From Rudanella lutea DSM 19387 (GTDB taxonomy: Bacteria > Bacteroidota > Bacteroidia > Cytophagales > Spirosomataceae): DNA of 64,000 bases. This document shows, in pieces, positions 7,503 through 16,596 of this stretch. Made by a program: the position numbers and the translations under genes. Positions within the stretch are counted from its first letter, which is position 1. The number at the start of each line of letters is the position of its first letter. The notes below the pieces were generated by a model. The model was not told the DNA's origin. It did no database searches and saw nothing but the letters and a program-made list of their open reading frames with translations. The stretch is from positions 2,710,694 through 2,774,693 of the forward strand of contig NZ_KB913013.1 of the NCBI RefSeq assembly GCF_000383955.1. The letters run 5' to 3'.

Positions 7503-10500
7503 ATGAAACAAAATATAGTATTCAAGATGCCCGGCCGAGTCTGGCTTTTCGGCATTATATTCTATCTGACTGGCACATTAGCGTCTGCTCAGATTAGCGG
7601 AAGTGTATTCCGCGACTTTGACAACGACGGTGCCCGGAGTACCTCGGTCCCTACCCTAACCGGTGCCCGGAGCACCTCGGCCCCGGTTGAACTGGGGGTT
7701 GGGGGCATTACCGTTCGGGCGTATGTCGAACTAAGCACAGTTCCCATCACAACCACTACCGACGCAAACGGCGCTTACAGCTTCTCGGCGGCTCAGATCC
7801 CAGCCAACAGCCGGGTGCGTCTCGAATTTGTCAATTACCCAGGCGGCTACTTCCCCGCCCCCCACAACGGACAGGGCGGTGGCACTACGGTTCAGTTTGT
7901 GCGGGCTCCGGCTTCCGACGTCAATACGGGCATCAATTACCCAAGTGACTACTGCCAACCCGGCCCCGTGCGCCTGGTTACGCCTTGTTTTGTCAACGGC
8001 GACCCGCTCAAAACCACCGACGCCAACGGACCTATTCCGGCTGAACTACAATCGGCTAATGCTGATGCTATCGTTGCTTTCGATTACGACGCGTTTTCGG
8101 TCAAAGGCGACGGCAACAGCTCAGGTAACAAAGCCCAGTTCCCGGCCGATCATCTCGCCCTGGGAGGCCAAACGGGCAGCGTATGGGGGCTGGCTTTACA
8201 ACGCCGTACTAAACTCATATTCAGCACGGCCGTCGTCAAACGACACGCTGGTTTTGGGCCACTGGGCACCGGCGGTATTTATGTGACTGATCTTACCAGT
8301 ACCTCGCCAAACCCGACCACCCCATTTTTAAGCTTCCCCAACGATCTTGGTATTCAGACCGGCCCCGATCCGCACAGCGGACTGCCCGGCAATAAACTAT
8401 TTCCGAGCGACGACCCCGGCCCGATGCAGGCCATGGGGCGAGTTGGTTTTGGCGGTACCGATATGTCGGAAGATGACCAAACCCTCTATGTCGTCAACCT
8501 GTTCGACCGCCGGGTGTACGGGGTTAAAATTGGGGTACCTGCTCAGAAACCCAATCCGGCTACCGACGTCAAATCGTGGGCTATCAACGGTCCCGGCTGC
8601 CCTCAGGGTGAGTTTCGGCCCTGGGCACTCAAAGTACACCACGGCAAAGTATATGTAGGCGGAGTTTGTTCGGGCGAATACGCCCCAACCGATGCCTCTA
8701 CCTACGCCAATGCGGTCAGCAGCACGCTGCTGTCGGGACATGTGTACGAACTCGACCCCAGCCTGCCCAACGGACAGTTCCAGCACATACTGGAGTTCCC
8801 GCTTTCGTTTGAACGCGGCTCCGCCGACCTTACCGGCGACTGTATCAATTTTAAGTACTGGCAGCCCTGGACCGACCAGTTTCCGGCGCCCTGTAATGCC
8901 AACTTTGTGATGTGGCCCCAGCCCATGGTTACCGACCTTGAGTTTGATGTCAACGGCCACATGATTATCGGCATGCTCGACCGGTTCGGGCACCTGTCGG
9001 GTGTGGCTAACCATGACCCAAGTGGCAACGGCTATTACGATGGTTTCACCGGAGGTGACCTACTCCGCGCAGCTCCGGTCACCAATAACCAATTTGCTCT
9101 CGAAAACAACGGCACCGTGGGCACGCAGACCAGCCTCAACGGGGTTGGCAATAACCAGGGACCCGGTGGTGGTGAGTTTTACAGCGACGATGCCTGGGTA
9201 TTTTTAGGCAACAAGGCCCACGACGAAATTAATAATGGCGCCCTGAGCCTCATTCCCGGCAAAAACGAGGTTATCTCGTCGGCCTACGACCCCATCAACG
9301 AAATTTACAAGTCGGCCGGATGGCGGGTGCATAACAACACCAGCGGTGCCGCCGAGCGGGGGTTTGTGGTCTTCATTGATGATGCCGGTTCGTTTGGTAA
9401 AGCGTCCGGTCTGGGCGATAACAAACCTATTTGCGACGTAGCTCCGGTCGAAATTGGAAACCGGGTGTGGTTCGATGATAACCGTAATGGTATTCAGGAT
9501 GCCTACGAACCTGGTATTGATGGGCTGGTTGTTATGCTGTACGACGGCAACACCCAGGTGGCCTCTACAACAACCGCTAACGGCGGACAGTGGTATTTTA
9601 ACAACAGCAACGTGCCCGGCGGTCTGAAGTTCAAATACAACTATCAGGTTCGGATGGATATGACGCAGCTGACCAACTACCTCCTGACGGCAAGCACCCG
9701 GACCATCCGGCCGGTTACTCGAAACGGGGCGCGGCTGGCGGCCACACAGACCTACTTCATTTCACCTTATCAGGTAAGCAGCGGTACGGATAGCGGCATC
9801 CGGGATTCAGACGCTCAGCTCGACGGGAACACCGCCTTTATCAATGTCCTGACGGGCGATGCCGGTGAGAATAACCAGAACTACGATTTCTCGGTCTACG
9901 CCTGTCCATCGATCGAGGCCCAACCCAACGGGCTTACGGTTTGTCAGGGCGCACCTGTTGGCAACCTGACAGTAAAAGCCGCATCGCTGGCCCTGACCGA
10001 CAAGATAAAGTTTGTGTGCTTCGACACTCCCCAAACCGACCCGACGGTTATTTACAGTGCCACCAATGTACTCGGTGTTGTTACGCCCAGCTCATCGTCG
10101 ACGGTAGCCGGTGGAGTGCTGGTTTCGATTGATGCCTCGGCCATCCAGACTAATCTCAACACGTCGGTTACTGCTTACAAGTATGTGTATGCGGTTGTGG
10201 AGCCGATATCGCCCATGCCGAGCACCTGCTTACCCTACGACGGCATTGTGATTACGATTCTGCCCAAACCGCGGGCAACGGCCACAGGAGGCCTTATTAC
10301 CTGCACTCAGCCATCGGTGACGCTCACGGCCGCGCTGACCGATGCCCAAAATACGCCCATCGCTAACGGTGTGTACCGCTGGACCGGACCTAACGGTTTC
10401 ACCAGTACCGAGCAGAATCCCGTCGTAACAGTAGCTGGTACGTACACGCTCAATGCGGCAACGGCAGCCTGCCCCGACGCCTTTACCACGGTTACGGCCC

Positions 10501-11147
10501 TGGTTGAAGAGGACAAAGAAGAACCGGTTGTTGTCGATGCGTACGGGGGCGTACCAGATTGTACCACCTGTACCGTAACGATTTCGGCAACAGTAACGCC
10601 TGCCAACTCAACCCTGCTTTGGCAAGGCCCCAACAGTTTCACTTCAAACCAAGCAACGGTCGATGTGTCGGAGCCGGGCTTCTACGTACTTACCATAACC
10701 GGCCCGAACGGCTGTACAGCCAGCACTGAGGTCGAGGTGCAGCCCCCCTTAAACGAAGAGCCCTGCCCCGTGTTTACGGGTGGCTCATTACTGACACTTT
10801 GCTCAGGGAATCCAGTACCGCCCCTCTCGGTGTCGGTGCTTACCGAGGGAATATATGCGGGTAGTTCGGTCGCGTTTGTTTACTCAGCCACTCCACTCAC
10901 CGACCCGACTGACGCTTACAACGGCGCAGGTACCTTACTGGATACGGTTACACCGACCAACGGGATAGCTACGCTCAACACAACGGCTGTTCCGACAACT
11001 AACACCTCCACGCAGACGATACGCCGGTACGTGTACGCGGTTCTGTCGCCCACCCCGGCCGACCCTACCTGCCGCCCGGTTAGCCAGTTTGTATTGTCGA
11101 TCGATAATCCCCTTTGTGTACCGATCAGTTCGGTCCGGATTCGGTAG
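7503..11147 (+). CDS. Large secreted SdrD_B/Ig-like repeat surface protein
   Basis: A 1214-residue exported protein with a signal peptide ending LASAQ. Domain order is: SdrD_B-like domain (about 30-110; ISGSVFRDFDNDG), then a long region resembling a beta-propeller (about 190-640). A second SdrD_B domain follows (near 650-790; IGNRVWFDDNRNGIQD with calcium-type Asp/Asn ligands), then Ig/PKD-like modules to the end. These proteins are usually adhesive or structural at the cell surface. I see no classical type IX C-terminal signal; the protein ends VPISSVRIR. A short tandem duplication (GARST-S-P, twice) sits in the first domain. The 211-base gap to divergent priA should hold its promoter, but no clear match was found. 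Confidence 0.85.
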   Translation: MKQNIVFKMPGRVWLFGIIFYLTGTLASAQISGSVFRDFDNDGARSTSVPTLTGARSTSAPVELGVGGITVRAYVELSTVPITTTTDANGAYSFSAAQIPANSRVRLEFVNYPGGYFPAPHNGQGGGTTVQFVRAPASDVNTGINYPSDYCQPGPVRLVTPCFVNGDPLKTTDANGPIPAELQSANADAIVAFDYDAFSVKGDGNSSGNKAQFPADHLALGGQTGSVWGLALQRRTKLIFSTAVVKRHAGFGPLGTGGIYVTDLTSTSPNPTTPFLSFPNDLGIQTGPDPHSGLPGNKLFPSDDPGPMQAMGRVGFGGTDMSEDDQTLYVVNLFDRRVYGVKIGVPAQKPNPATDVKSWAINGPGCPQGEFRPWALKVHHGKVYVGGVCSGEYAPTDASTYANAVSSTLLSGHVYELDPSLPNGQFQHILEFPLSFERGSADLTGDCINFKYWQPWTDQFPAPCNANFVMWPQPMVTDLEFDVNGHMIIGMLDRFGHLSGVANHDPSGNGYYDGFTGGDLLRAAPVTNNQFALENNGTVGTQTSLNGVGNNQGPGGGEFYSDDAWVFLGNKAHDEINNGALSLIPGKNEVISSAYDPINEIYKSAGWRVHNNTSGAAERGFVVFIDDAGSFGKASGLGDNKPICDVAPVEIGNRVWFDDNRNGIQDAYEPGIDGLVVMLYDGNTQVASTTTANGGQWYFNNSNVPGGLKFKYNYQVRMDMTQLTNYLLTASTRTIRPVTRNGARLAATQTYFISPYQVSSGTDSGIRDSDAQLDGNTAFINVLTGDAGENNQNYDFSVYACPSIEAQPNGLTVCQGAPVGNLTVKAASLALTDKIKFVCFDTPQTDPTVIYSATNVLGVVTPSSSSTVAGGVLVSIDASAIQTNLNTSVTAYKYVYAVVEPISPMPSTCLPYDGIVITILPKPRATATGGLITCTQPSVTLTAALTDAQNTPIANGVYRWTGPNGFTSTEQNPVVTVAGTYTLNAATAACPDAFTTVTALVEEDKEEPVVVDAYGGVPDCTTCTVTISATVTPANSTLLWQGPNSFTSNQATVDVSEPGFYVLTITGPNGCTASTEVEVQPPLNEEPCPVFTGGSLLTLCSGNPVPPLSVSVLTEGIYAGSSVAFVYSATPLTDPTDAYNGAGTLLDTVTPTNGIATLNTTAVPTTNTSTQTIRRYVYAVLSPTPADPTCRPVSQFVLSIDNPLCVPISSVRIR

Positions 11148-11176
11148 ACCATTTGCAGACAGCTAAACTTCCAAAA

Positions 11177-11212
11177 AAGCCTTCCCGGTGCAAACCAAGG
11201 AAGGCTTCTTTC
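11177..11212 (+). terminator. Terminator after the SdrD_B protein gene
   Basis: Perfect 9-bp stem AAGCCTTCC (11177-11185) / GGAAGGCTT (11199-11207), 13-base loop, short pyrimidine tail. Confidence 0.7.
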
Positions 11213-11225
11213 GTGTTATGGGGCT

Positions 11226-12230
11226 ATGCAACTCTACGACGTAATCATCATTGGTGGTGGCCCTTGCGGCCTGGCTGCGGGTATCGAAGCCGCAAAAAAT
11301 GGTTTGTCTCACCTGATTCTGGAAAAGGGCAGCATTACCGAATCAATTCGGCGCTATCCAAAACTGATGCGTTTCTTTTCAACGGCCGAGAATATCGAAA
11401 TTGGCGGCATCCCGTTTCCGATCTCAGGCGTAAAAGCCACCCGCAACGAAGCCCTCCAGTATTACCGTAAAGTAGCAGCCTATTACAAGCTTAACACCAA
11501 GGTCTTTACGGAGGTCGATCGGGTTGAGAAAGAAGGCGAGTTGTTTACCGTGTTTACTACCACGGGCGATACCTATTCGGCACATCGGGTGATTATGGCC
11601 ACGGGGTATTTCGACAAGCCCCGGCAACTGGGCATTCCGGGTGAAGACCTCCCGCACGTATCGCACTATTACGACGAACCGTTCCGGTATTCGTTTACCA
11701 AGGTCGTGATTGTGGGCGCGGCCAACTCTGCCGTAGAAGCGGCTCTGGAGTTGTACCGGCACGATGTAGACGTGACAGTGGTGCACCGGCGTGAAGACTT
11801 CAAACCGACGGTGAAGTATTGGCTCATTCCCGACGTTAAGAACCGGGTGAAGGAGGGCAAGATAAAAACGCAGTTCAACACACGGGTGACCCGGATTGAA
11901 CCGCATCAGGTACACCTCGAAAACGTCGAAACGGGCGAGACATCAGTGCTCCCGGCCGATTTTGTGCTGATTCTGTCGGGCTATACACCCGATGCCAGCC
12001 TGCTTCGTCGGTGTGGCATTGAACTGGACCCCGAAACCCAGATTCCTGCCTTCGACAAACAGACATTCGAAACGAACGTTCCGGGCCTATACGTTTGCGG
12101 AACGGTGCTCGCGGGTATTTACACCGAGAAAGTGTTCATCGAGAATGGTCGTGAGCATGCCCGTGCCATTCTGGAGCATATCATGGGTAAAGAAGTGCAG
12201 CCGGTGAAAGAACTCATCGACCGGATCTAA
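11226..12230 (+). CDS. ypdA: YpdA-family FAD/NADPH bacillithiol disulfide reductase
   Basis: A 334-residue flavoprotein with two dinucleotide-binding folds: IIIGGGPCGLAAGIEA at the N-terminus for FAD and VVIVGAANSAVEAALEL near residue 160 for NAD(P)H, plus MATGYFD in between. The sequence matches the YpdA family, which reduces oxidised bacillithiol in Firmicutes. Many Cytophagales carry bacillithiol-type thiol genes, so this role is plausible, but no bsh gene is in the window. The thioredoxin-reductase CxxC is absent, as expected for YpdA. It sits alone between two terminators. Confidence 0.9.
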   Translation: MQLYDVIIIGGGPCGLAAGIEAAKNGLSHLILEKGSITESIRRYPKLMRFFSTAENIEIGGIPFPISGVKATRNEALQYYRKVAAYYKLNTKVFTEVDRVEKEGELFTVFTTTGDTYSAHRVIMATGYFDKPRQLGIPGEDLPHVSHYYDEPFRYSFTKVVIVGAANSAVEAALELYRHDVDVTVVHRREDFKPTVKYWLIPDVKNRVKEGKIKTQFNTRVTRIEPHQVHLENVETGETSVLPADFVLILSGYTPDASLLRRCGIELDPETQIPAFDKQTFETNVPGLYVCGTVLAGIYTEKVFIENGREHARAILEHIMGKEVQPVKELIDRI

Positions 12231-12270
12231 ACCGAATCAAGGCGGGCACGTTGCGCTTTCACCCAAACAA

Positions 12271-12316
12271 CGGGCGTAGGGCTCATGGCAAAACCGTGGG
12301 CCCTACGCCGTTTTTA
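12271..12316. terminator. Bidirectional terminator between ypdA and a convergent gene
   Basis: 10-bp stem GGCGTAGGGC (12273-12282) / GCCCTACGCC (12300-12309) followed by TTTTT. The stop codon of the convergent minus-strand gene falls in the T-run. Confidence 0.85.
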
Positions 12317-13975
12317 TTTACAGTTTCCTTTGCAGCCAAGCGCCAGTGTGTACACCTTGGGCATGGTGGCGCGGCCCAGGAAAATATCGTCGCCTTTCAG
12401 ATTGATCGTTGTGTAGAACTGGTAATTCCCATCCGTGTAACGAACCATCATCTGGCTTTCTTTATCAGGCGATGCATACGGCTGAGTGGCCGCAATCAGA
12501 ATCTGATCGCCATTGACAATAGCCCGCGCAAAGGGCTTGCCACTCCGTTTCTGGGCGTTTGAGTTCATCCGAACCCAGGTTTGGCCGTTGTCGTACGAGC
12601 ACTCTGTATTCTCGTTCAGGTACTTCTCTTTTCCGTTGAACAGATCGCCGTGGTGCTTAAATAGCCGCCAAAGCCCGTGAAGATAGTGTTCGTACACGCT
12701 GTAATTGCGGTTATTATCGAGATTTTCGCGGCCCGGCACCACGGGTGCATTAGGGGTCAACTGGTTCCAATCGTCCCAGAAAATAGCGCCGTGCGCCCCC
12801 GTAAACCAGTAAAAAATAGCCATTCCTTCGGCAATAGCGGGTGGTGCCGGAAACTCCGCCCGACTCGCCTGCCCCGGCTCCGAACTTTGGGTATTGAACA
12901 GCCACTGCCAGGCAATCCGCTTTTTAGGGGAGAGTTTCATGTTTACCTCCTGTTCGCCGAGCAGGCTGGCCAACCAATGCCGGTCTTCGTCACCATTGTG
13001 CGGGGCCGCGTAGTCGAAGTCGGAGGATAAATAGTATGTACCGGGCATCTGAAAATGAACCAGTTCGCCAAACGACTTCCCAACAATCGTATCGGGCATA
13101 CCCCGGCCGCGGGTGTTGGTAGCTTCGATGTGCTGCGCGGTCATTTCCCAGAGCCAGTCGGGCGAACTAATATTGGCAAAGTCCGACGAACGCGAGTACC
13201 CATAGCTGTTGTGCGGCACCGGGCCGATGCCGCCTACTTCCGTAAAGGGACTGATCACCTTCAGCAACTTCCAGATTTTATACACGTACAGATTAGCGTG
13301 CTCCTGCCGGTTCTCGAAGCTTGTACCCTCATTCTCAATATCAAAGAATATTTTTCCATAGGTGCTCATCTCGCCCGACGGCGGGCAGTCGTTGAACCCC
13401 ACACACCCGCCATCCAGCTCCGACATGGCAACACCCATACTCTCGCGCACATTGGCCGCACCGGCCGGGCGCGTGAAGTACGTATCTTTTGCCAACTCGC
13501 TGTTACGGGCCCAGGGCAGGTTGAAGGGCTGATCGGCAAAATAGCTTTGGTACAGAATCAGAGCCCGCTGATCGGGACGTAACCGGCTCTTCCAGGTTGC
13601 CGATTTGTTGTATTTAGCCTCATAGTCGTGCCGGTTGTAGGCGTCTGGGTCGAACCCAATTTCATCTTCGGTCATCCGGGCGCGCTCGATCGACGAAAAC
13701 CCGCGCCGGAATAGTTTGTCCCAGCTTTCGTTGACGTGAAGGTTACGCCCAGCTCCGCAAAACGTGAGCGATTTGGTTTTGGGCAAGTAGAAATCGCCTA
13801 CAACATCAATATTCCAGTACCCCCGCACTGCTTGCGGAGTAGGCACGAACGACTGCCGGGGCGTGGGCGTGAGGGTTGTTTGGTTAGGCCGAGGTTGAGC
13901 CTTTAGTGGAATGGTAGCAGCGCTGAGCAATACACAAACCAATACCCGAATGGGCATTCGGTATAATGCGTTCAT
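12314..13975 (-). CDS. Exported protein of unknown function, possibly glycosidase-like
   Basis: A 553-residue protein with an N-terminal signal peptide (ends IPLKAQ). I do not recognise the family. It is rich in Trp, Tyr, Asn and Asp, with segments such as FFDIENEG, SSPDWLWEM and FYWFTGAHGAIFWDDW. This composition and spacing recall secreted TIM-barrel glycoside hydrolases, but no catalytic acid pair can be assigned. The frame is open for a further 98 codons upstream, but these overlap the divergent rhamnosidase, so I start at the ATG at 13975. Divergent arrangement with the rhamnosidase suggests a shared role in glycan use. Confidence 0.72.
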   Translation of the reverse strand: MNALYRMPIRVLVCVLLSAATIPLKAQPRPNQTTLTPTPRQSFVPTPQAVRGYWNIDVVGDFYLPKTKSLTFCGAGRNLHVNESWDKLFRRGFSSIERARMTEDEIGFDPDAYNRHDYEAKYNKSATWKSRLRPDQRALILYQSYFADQPFNLPWARNSELAKDTYFTRPAGAANVRESMGVAMSELDGGCVGFNDCPPSGEMSTYGKIFFDIENEGTSFENRQEHANLYVYKIWKLLKVISPFTEVGGIGPVPHNSYGYSRSSDFANISSPDWLWEMTAQHIEATNTRGRGMPDTIVGKSFGELVHFQMPGTYYLSSDFDYAAPHNGDEDRHWLASLLGEQEVNMKLSPKKRIAWQWLFNTQSSEPGQASRAEFPAPPAIAEGMAIFYWFTGAHGAIFWDDWNQLTPNAPVVPGRENLDNNRNYSVYEHYLHGLWRLFKHHGDLFNGKEKYLNENTECSYDNGQTWVRMNSNAQKRSGKPFARAIVNGDQILIAATQPYASPDKESQMMVRYTDGNYQFYTTINLKGDDIFLGRATMPKVYTLALGCKGNCK

Positions 13976-14039
13976 ACGGTTGTGTGAAACGTGGTGGTTA
14001 CAGTGAGGCTGCGGAGGTGATTTATCAAAATCTGTGCCA

Positions 14040-14074
14040 TTTGTAAGTAATGGGCTATATAGCCGTATCCTTTG
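14040..14074 (+). promoter_or_regulatory. Probable rhamnosidase promoter with an internal palindrome
   Basis: TTTG at 14040-14043 and TATCCTTTG at 14066-14074, 22 bases apart, ending 12 bases before the ATG. Between the boxes lies the perfect 12-bp palindrome GGCTATATAGCC (14053-14064), a good candidate operator. The box spacing is a few bases longer than the usual 19. Confidence 0.5.
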
Positions 14075-14086
14075 TAGTTTTACCCC

Positions 14087-16531
14087 ATGTTTCGTTTTGC
14101 TCTTCTGTTCCTGTTGGTTGTTTCGGCCGCGTCTGTAGAGGCCCAGCTGACACCCGCCAGTACCACAACCGCGACCAGCGCGCCGGTAAGCCGCTGGCAG
14201 TCGACGTTTTGGGATGCCCGATGGCTGGCCCACCCCACCGCGCCCGTACGGCAGTATGGTGTGTACCATTTCCGGAAAACCATCAGTCTACCCCAGAAAC
14301 CATCCCGCTTCGTTGTCCATGTCTCGGCCGACAACCGGTACCGGCTCTTTGTCAATGGTAAGCCTGTAGCCTTCGGCCCGGCCCGTAGCGATTTGATGCA
14401 CTGGAACTACGAAACGGTCGACCTGGCCCCGTACTTACAGGCTGGCTCCAATGTGCTGGCGGCTCAGGTATGGTATCTGGGCGACTCGGCCCCGTTTGCC
14501 CAAATGAGCTATCAGGTTGGGTTCCTGCTCCAGGGCGATAGTGAGATTGAGAAAATCGCAAATACAGACGCCAGCTGGAAGGTGACGCAAAATCAGGCCT
14601 ACGAACCCTTCAAAGGGCCCAACCTGCGTGCCTACATCGTGGTGGGCGACGGCGACCGGGTGCTTGCCGAACGTTACCCCTGGGGCTGGGAACAACCGGG
14701 GTTCGACGATAGCGGGTGGCCGTCGGCACGGGTACTGTGGTTTGCGGCCAAGCCCCGTGGGCTGGGTACCGATGGCAACTGGGCGCTGGTGCCCCGACAG
14801 ATTCCGGCCATGGAGTCGTTTAAGCAGCGACTCAAAACGGTTCGCCGGGCCGAGAATGCCCGCATGACCGACGAGTTTCTGGCCGGAACGGCTCCGGTCG
14901 AGATACCGGCCCGGACCAAAGCCACCTTTTTGCTCGACCAAAGCCACCTGACCAATGCCTATCCCGAACTAACGGTAGACCGGGGCCGGGGCGCAACTCT
15001 GACACTGGCCTATGCTGAGGGACTCGTCAACGATAAATTCCAAAAAGGCAACCGCAACGAGGTTGACGGGCGGCAGTTGATTGGGTTTGAAGATCAGTTT
15101 GTAGCCGACGGAAGCCGCCGAACGTTTCGGCCGCTTTGGTTCCGTACGTACCGGTACGTACAGATTACAGTACAAACAGCCGACGAGCCCCTCATTTTGC
15201 AGGATCTTGTGGGCGAGTACACCGGGTATCCGTTAGCCGAGAAAGCCCGGTTTCGCGCGAGCGATTCTACCCTGACCGACATCTGGAACGTGGGTTGGCG
15301 AACGGCCCGACTTTGCGCGGGCGAAACCTATTATGACTGCCCTTACTACGAGCAGCTTCAGTACATCGGCGATACGCGGGTGCAGTCGATGATTTCGCTG
15401 TACGTGTCGGGCGACGACCGGCTCATGCGCAAAGCTCTCCAGGAATTTGACCAGAGCCGTATCAGCGACGGTCTCACTCAGAGCCGTTACCCCAGTGCCG
15501 ACCCCCAGGTCATTCCACCCTTTTCGCTGTTTTGGGTTTGCATGGTACACGATTATTGGATGCACCGCCAAGACGATACCTTCATCAAATCGCTGCTACC
15601 CGGTATAGAGAGCGTGTTGCGGTGGCACGAACAGCGGTTGGCTCCTAACAACCTGAATGGGCCGATGGAGTGGTGGAACTTTGTGGATTGGGCATGGCCC
15701 TGGAACCCCGAGGCTCGTATCGGCGGGGTGCCTCCGGGCGTCGCTACGCCTGGCGTCCGTGAGGGGTCGTCGATTTTGTCGCTCCAGCAGGCGTACACCT
15801 ACCTGCGCGCGGCCGAGGTTTTTGCCCACTACGGCCAGAACGACCGGGCCGCGCAGTACCAGGCACTGGCAGCCCGAATCAAAAAAGCCGTTCGTGAAAC
15901 CTGCTGGGACGCAACCCGGGGTCTCATGGCCGACACCCCGGTCGGCCGGGGCCCGTCTAAAACCTCATTTAGCCAACATGCCAATATTCTGGCGATTCTG
16001 ACCGATGCAGTACCCATTGCCCAGCAACGCGACGTTCTCCAGAAAACGATTGCTGGTACCGACCTTACGCAGGCGACGTTTTACTTTAAATTCTATCTGT
16101 TTCAGGCCTTGAAGAAAACCGGGATGGGCGATCAGCTGGTGCCGCAGCTCAAACCCTGGCGCGATATGCTCGCCCTTGGTCTGACGACCTTCGCCGAAGA
16201 AGCCGACCGGCCCGATGGTACCTCGGCCCGCTCTGACTGCCACGCCTGGAGTGCTTCGCCGGTGTACGAATTTCTGTCGACGGTGTGTGGTATTAACCCG
16301 GCCGAACCCGGCTTCCGAACAGTTCGAATTGAGCCTTTTCTGGGTTCGCTGGCGTTTGCCGAAGGGCAGATGCCCCATCCCGCGGGCGAGATTAATGTGC
16401 GGTTTGAAAAAAGCGGCCCGACGGGGCTGAAAAGTATGGTTGTGCTGCCGGCCGGCCTTACCGGATCGCTAGTTTGGAAAGGAAAAACCCTACCCCTCAA
16501 AAGCGGCCGTCAGGAGCTAACTCTGCCTTAA
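14087..16531 (+). CDS. Alpha-L-rhamnosidase (GH78 family)
   Basis: An 814-residue secreted enzyme with a cleavable signal peptide (ends SVEAQ). Bacterial rhamnosidase domains follow: N-terminal beta domains with FVVHVSADNRYRLFVNG, a concanavalin-like middle domain and the (alpha/alpha)6 catalytic barrel from about residue 400. The barrel carries CPYYEQLQYIGDTR and WNFVDWAWPW. A C-terminal beta domain (LPAGLTGSLVWKGK) closes the protein. It would release terminal L-rhamnose from glycosides or polysaccharides. The adjacent convergent hybrid sensor may respond to the product. The upstream palindrome may be its operator. Confidence 0.92.
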   Translation: MFRFALLFLLVVSAASVEAQLTPASTTTATSAPVSRWQSTFWDARWLAHPTAPVRQYGVYHFRKTISLPQKPSRFVVHVSADNRYRLFVNGKPVAFGPARSDLMHWNYETVDLAPYLQAGSNVLAAQVWYLGDSAPFAQMSYQVGFLLQGDSEIEKIANTDASWKVTQNQAYEPFKGPNLRAYIVVGDGDRVLAERYPWGWEQPGFDDSGWPSARVLWFAAKPRGLGTDGNWALVPRQIPAMESFKQRLKTVRRAENARMTDEFLAGTAPVEIPARTKATFLLDQSHLTNAYPELTVDRGRGATLTLAYAEGLVNDKFQKGNRNEVDGRQLIGFEDQFVADGSRRTFRPLWFRTYRYVQITVQTADEPLILQDLVGEYTGYPLAEKARFRASDSTLTDIWNVGWRTARLCAGETYYDCPYYEQLQYIGDTRVQSMISLYVSGDDRLMRKALQEFDQSRISDGLTQSRYPSADPQVIPPFSLFWVCMVHDYWMHRQDDTFIKSLLPGIESVLRWHEQRLAPNNLNGPMEWWNFVDWAWPWNPEARIGGVPPGVATPGVREGSSILSLQQAYTYLRAAEVFAHYGQNDRAAQYQALAARIKKAVRETCWDATRGLMADTPVGRGPSKTSFSQHANILAILTDAVPIAQQRDVLQKTIAGTDLTQATFYFKFYLFQALKKTGMGDQLVPQLKPWRDMLALGLTTFAEEADRPDGTSARSDCHAWSASPVYEFLSTVCGINPAEPGFRTVRIEPFLGSLAFAEGQMPHPAGEINVRFEKSGPTGLKSMVVLPAGLTGSLVWKGKTLPLKSGRQELTLP

Positions 16532-16548
16532 TAGGCTGGTATGCTTTG

Positions 16549-16596
16549 ACCCGTTGCCTGACGGTAAGCATGTGCGCTCACCATCAGGCAACGGGT
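16549..16596. terminator. Strong bidirectional terminator, rhamnosidase / hybrid sensor
   Basis: Perfect 13-bp stem (16549-16561 with 16584-16596) with further pairing inside the loop, followed by TTTT on the plus strand. The stop codon of the convergent sensor gene lies inside the stem. Confidence 0.85.

Noticed and set aside
13976-14269. 98-codon N-terminal extension of the unknown exported protein
   Set aside because: It overlaps the divergent rhamnosidase coding region and would bury the signal peptide.
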